64,000 nt of DNA, taken from positions 62,001-126,000 of the forward strand of contig DASZUS010000045.1 of NCBI GenBank assembly GCA_035547515.1, read 5' to 3'. The notes under the pieces were generated by a model that was not told the origin of the DNA, did not search any database, and saw only the letters and a list, made by a program, of their open reading frames with translations. Source of the stretch: DASZTV01 sp035547515. Lineage in GTDB: Bacteria; Actinomycetota; Actinomycetes; JAFAQI01. Shown in pieces: positions 61,560 through 64,000 of this stretch. The position numbers and the translations under genes are program-made. Within the stretch, counting starts at the first letter, position 1. The number at the start of each line of letters is the position of its first letter.

Positions 61560-62407
61560 CGCGAGGGGTGGGCCTCCGCGATGCGGGCGTACGACGCGAC
61601 ATCCAGCCGTTCTCCGCGCCAGGTCGGGTCGATGCCCGCGGCCACCAGGGCCGCCTCGGCCGCCGCGGGTGAACCGGCCCATCCGCCCAACGCGGCCCGA
61701 AGTGTCTTGCGCCGCTGCGCGAACGCGGCGTCGATCACCGCGAAGACCTCTGCGCGGGACGCGGCCGTCGACGGCGGCTCGACACAGCGGAAACGGACCA
61801 GCCCCGAGTCGACGTTCGGCACCGGCCAGAACACACCGCGTGGCACTGCCCCGGCACGCTCGGCCTTCGCCCACCACGCGAGCTTGACGCTGGGCGCGCC
61901 GTACACCCGCGACCCCGGAGCAGCCGTCAGCCGATCCGCAACCTCCGCCTGCACCATCACCAGTCCTCCGCGAAGCGACGGCACCACCTCCAGCAGATGC
62001 AGCAGCACCGGCACCGAGACGTTGTAGGGAAGGTTCGCCACCAAGGCCGTCGGACGCCCGGGCAGAGCCGGCAGCCGCAGCGCGTCCTCGGCGATCACCT
62101 CGAGCCGGTCGGCGTACGCCGGCGCGTACTCGGCAACCGTCGCCGGCAGCGCGGCAGCGAGTGCCGGCTCGATCTCGACCGCGATGACCTTGGCAGCGCG
62201 CGGCAGCATCGCCAGTGTCAGCGATCCCAGGCCGGGGCCGACCTCGACGACGACATCGGTGTCGCCGAGCTCGGCGGCCGCGGCGATGCGGCGCACCGTG
62301 TTCGGATCGATGACGAAGTTCTGGCCCCGGGACTTGCTCGGCCGTACGTCGAGCGACGCCGCTAGCGCGCGGATCTCCGCGGGCCCGAGCAACCGGGCCT
62401 CGGTCAT
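61556..62407 (-). CDS. rsmA: 16S rRNA (adenine1518/1519-N6) dimethyltransferase
   Basis: A 283-residue SAM-dependent methyltransferase acting on 16S rRNA late in 30S assembly (KsgA). The SAM-binding motif is VVVEVGPGLGSLTLAML, preceded by KSRGQNFVIDPNTVRRI, and the catalytic NLPY is in LVANLPYNVSVPVLLHLL. It overlaps tatD by 4 bp. Its stop codon lies in the right arm of the palindrome. Confidence 0.97.
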   Translation of the reverse strand: MTEARLLGPAEIRALAASLDVRPSKSRGQNFVIDPNTVRRIAAAAELGDTDVVVEVGPGLGSLTLAMLPRAAKVIAVEIEPALAAALPATVAEYAPAYADRLEVIAEDALRLPALPGRPTALVANLPYNVSVPVLLHLLEVVPSLRGGLVMVQAEVADRLTAAPGSRVYGAPSVKLAWWAKAERAGAVPRGVFWPVPNVDSGLVRFRCVEPPSTAASRAEVFAVIDAAFAQRRKTLRAALGGWAGSPAAAEAALVAAGIDPTWRGERLDVASYARIAEAHPSR

Positions 62408-63246
62408 CCCCAGCCGAACACCCGAGCCGCGTTCGCGGTGACGGCCGCCGCGATCTCCGCCTCGTCGACCCCCTTGACCTCAGCGATCGCCCGGACGGTC
62501 AGCGGCACGAGGTACGGCGAGTTCGGCGCCCCGCGATACGGCATCGGGGTCAGAAACGGCGCGTCGGTCTCGACCAGGATCTGGTCGAGAGGCGCCACCG
62601 CGGCCGCATCGCGCAGGTCCTGCGCATTCTTGAAGGTGACGTTGCCCGCGAACGACATCACGTAGCCGCGGTCCGCGCACTTGCGCGCGAACCCGGCGTC
62701 GCCGGAGAAGCAGTGGAAGATCACTCGCTCCGGCGCACCCTCGCTCTCCAGGACCCGCAGCACGTCCTCGTGCGCCTCCCGGTCGTGGATCATCACCGCC
62801 TTGCCGGACTGCTTCGCGATGGAGATGTGCCTGCGGAACGACTCCTCCTGAGAGCCCCAGCCGGCGTCCTCAGTCCTGAAGTGGTCGAGCCCGGTCTCGC
62901 CGATCGCCACGACGCGCTGATGCTGCGCCAGCCGAGCGATCTCGTCCCACTCCGCCTCGGTGGCGGCGTGCGCTTCGTTGGGATGTACGGCGACCGCGGC
63001 CCACACGTCATCGCGCGAGTCCGCCAGCTCAACGCTCCAGCGCGACGACGGCACGTCGATCCCGATTTGCACCACCCGTTCGATGCCGACCTCGCGGGCG
63101 GCGGCCATGATCTCGGCGACGTCGGTCTTCATCAGGTCGAGGTGGCAGTGGCTGTCGATCGCCGGCGCCGCCAACCGCGGCGGCCGTGGCGGCGGGTCCC
63201 CCTTGCGGCCCGGCTCGCGTTCCCGTCCGGAAGCAGACGTGCTCAC
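62404..63246 (-). CDS. tatD: TatD family metal-dependent hydrolase/DNase
   Basis: A 280-residue TIM-barrel hydrolase. Metal-ligand motifs are AIDSHCHLD (N-terminal HxH), GETGLDHFR (Glu), MIHDREAHEDVLRVL (His), FHCFSGDAGFARKCADRGY (His) and LVETDAPFLTPMPYRG (Asp). Members act as 3'-5' exonucleases or on small substrates. An N-terminal ~25-residue extension (SASGREREPGRKGDPPPRPPRL) is extra and low complexity. It overlaps metG by 4 bp and rsmA by 4 bp. Confidence 0.96.
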   Translation of the reverse strand: MSTSASGREREPGRKGDPPPRPPRLAAPAIDSHCHLDLMKTDVAEIMAAAREVGIERVVQIGIDVPSSRWSVELADSRDDVWAAVAVHPNEAHAATEAEWDEIARLAQHQRVVAIGETGLDHFRTEDAGWGSQEESFRRHISIAKQSGKAVMIHDREAHEDVLRVLESEGAPERVIFHCFSGDAGFARKCADRGYVMSFAGNVTFKNAQDLRDAAAVAPLDQILVETDAPFLTPMPYRGAPNSPYLVPLTVRAIAEVKGVDEAEIAAAVTANAARVFGWG

Positions 63247-64000
63247 GAGCCCTCCAGCCGGGCAAGCTCCTCGTCGACGACGCTCGGGTCGAGCTTCGCG
63301 AACATCGGCGTGGGCGTCGCCACCGGCTTGCCGACGTTGAGCGGGTCGCGCTGCCAGCGCACCGCACTGCCGTAGTCGCCCATCAGCACGGGGTACGCCG
63401 GACCGCCGTCGAGGTCGTCGACCTCGCGCAGCTCCGGCTGCGGCGCGAGTACCCCGTCACGCCCGAGCAGCTCGTGCACCTGCTGCGACGTCTGCGGCAG
63501 GAACGGGGCCAGCATCGTCGTGCAGTCGCTGACCGCCTGCAACGCGACATGCAGGATCGTCGCCATGCGCTCCGGCTCGGTCTCGCGCAGCTTCCACGGC
63601 GCCTGCTCCGACAGGTACTTGTTCGCCTCGGCGACGACCCGCATCGTCTCGGTCAGCGCTGCTCGCATCCGGGAGCGCTCGAGGTCGGCGCCGACCGCGC
63701 CGAAGGCGGCCTCGGTGGTCACCAGCAATGCGCGGTCGATGTCGGTGAGGTCCCCCGCCGCGGGCAACGACCCGAGGTTCTTGGCTGTGAAGGACAGCGT
63801 CCGGTTGACCAGGTTCCCCCACGCCGCGACCAGCTCGTCGTTGTTGCGGCGCACGAACTCCGACCAGGTGAAGTCGGTGTCGTTGGACTCCGGCCCGGCG
63901 GCGGTCAGGTAGTAGCGCAACGAGTCGGCGGAGTAGCGCTCGAGGAAGTCACGGACGTAGATGACGACCGCGCGGCTCGAGGAGAACTTGCGGCCCTCCA
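63243..64000 (-). CDS. metG: Methionyl-tRNA synthetase, C-terminal part (5' end beyond window)
   Basis: The frame is open to the end of the window, so only the C-terminal ~252 residues are seen. EGRKFSSSRAVVIYVRDFLERY is the KMSKS-equivalent (KFSSS) region that binds ATP, and the anticodon-binding helical domain follows (DLTDIDRALLVTTEAAFGAVGADLERSRMRAALTETMRVVAEANKYLSEQAPWKL). There is no C-terminal EMAPII-type tRNA-binding domain; the protein stops after LARLEGS. Its stop overlaps the tatD start by 4 bp. Confidence 0.93.
   Translation of the reverse strand, partial: EGRKFSSSRAVVIYVRDFLERYSADSLRYYLTAAGPESNDTDFTWSEFVRRNNDELVAAWGNLVNRTLSFTAKNLGSLPAAGDLTDIDRALLVTTEAAFGAVGADLERSRMRAALTETMRVVAEANKYLSEQAPWKLRETEPERMATILHVALQAVSDCTTMLAPFLPQTSQQVHELLGRDGVLAPQPELREVDDLDGGPAYPVLMGDYGSAVRWQRDPLNVGKPVATPTPMFAKLDPSVVDEELARLEGS

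Overview
The window is one contiguous piece of a high-GC actinobacterial chromosome. Evidence for Actinomycetota includes a mycothiol S-conjugate amidase (mca), a GTP-dependent PEP carboxykinase, a PPOX-type F420/flavin oxidoreductase, a DUF501 gene beside ppx and ftsB, and GTG/TTG starts with 4-bp ATGA/GTGA overlaps throughout. The genus cannot be fixed from this sequence.

Most of the window is ordinary core genome. Left part (0-9.2 kb): end of a nitroreductase, a TetR regulator, glpX, fumC, phoH, a Z-prenyl synthase, a SIMPL-domain protein, pckG and a conserved hypothetical. Region 9.2-14.6 kb, on the minus strand, is a probable operon of yyaL (DUF255 thioredoxin-fold protein), a circularly permuted ATP-grasp enzyme, an alpha-E protein and a transglutaminase, the hallmark set of a predicted amide/peptide-ligase system.

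Region 14.4-22.6 kb is the most interesting part. A compact island has inserted into the 5' end of yyaL. It is bounded by 128-bp direct repeats (127/128 identical) at 14426-14553 and 22487-22614. The left repeat lies in an intact yyaL whose first codons came with the island. The right repeat lies in a stranded 58-codon remnant of the original 5' end, still overlapping the zinc metallopeptidase gene that used to precede yyaL. The island carries a seven-gene minus-strand cluster that reads as a type II CBASS anti-phage system: sigma-like protein, HTH regulator (CapH-like), ImmA/IrrE-type metallopeptidase (CapP-like), CD-NTase, E2-E1 fusion (Cap2), JAB/JAMM protease (Cap3) and a DUF6602-like REase-fold protein that is translationally coupled and is the best effector candidate. 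No integrase gene is visible. An 11-bp motif family (GCACAGACGAA) occurs at both island ends and in front of the HTH gene.

Region 22.6-41.5 kb: metallopeptidase, secreted penicillin acylase, MarR, small membrane protein, mca, greA, FUSC transporter, ROK kinase, an AAA+/VWA pair, an MFS transporter, the transsulfuration pair metB-cbs, a thiolase, a two-domain HTH regulator, and small proteins including a PPOX oxidoreductase. Region 41.5-64 kb: MaoC dehydratase, an atypical UAA-anticodon tRNA, type II NADH dehydrogenase, an MFS transporter, then a long minus-strand housekeeping run (UDG, ppx, DUF501, ftsB, eno, mazG, SurA-like lipoprotein, mfd, ybjQ, pth, rplY, prs, glmU, tRNA-Gln). After an HTH protein and a divergent desaturase come ispE, rsmA, tatD and the C-terminal part of metG, which runs off the end. 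A perfect 24-bp-arm palindrome sits between rsmA and ispE.

All calls come from reading the sequence and recalling family motifs. No similarity search was run.
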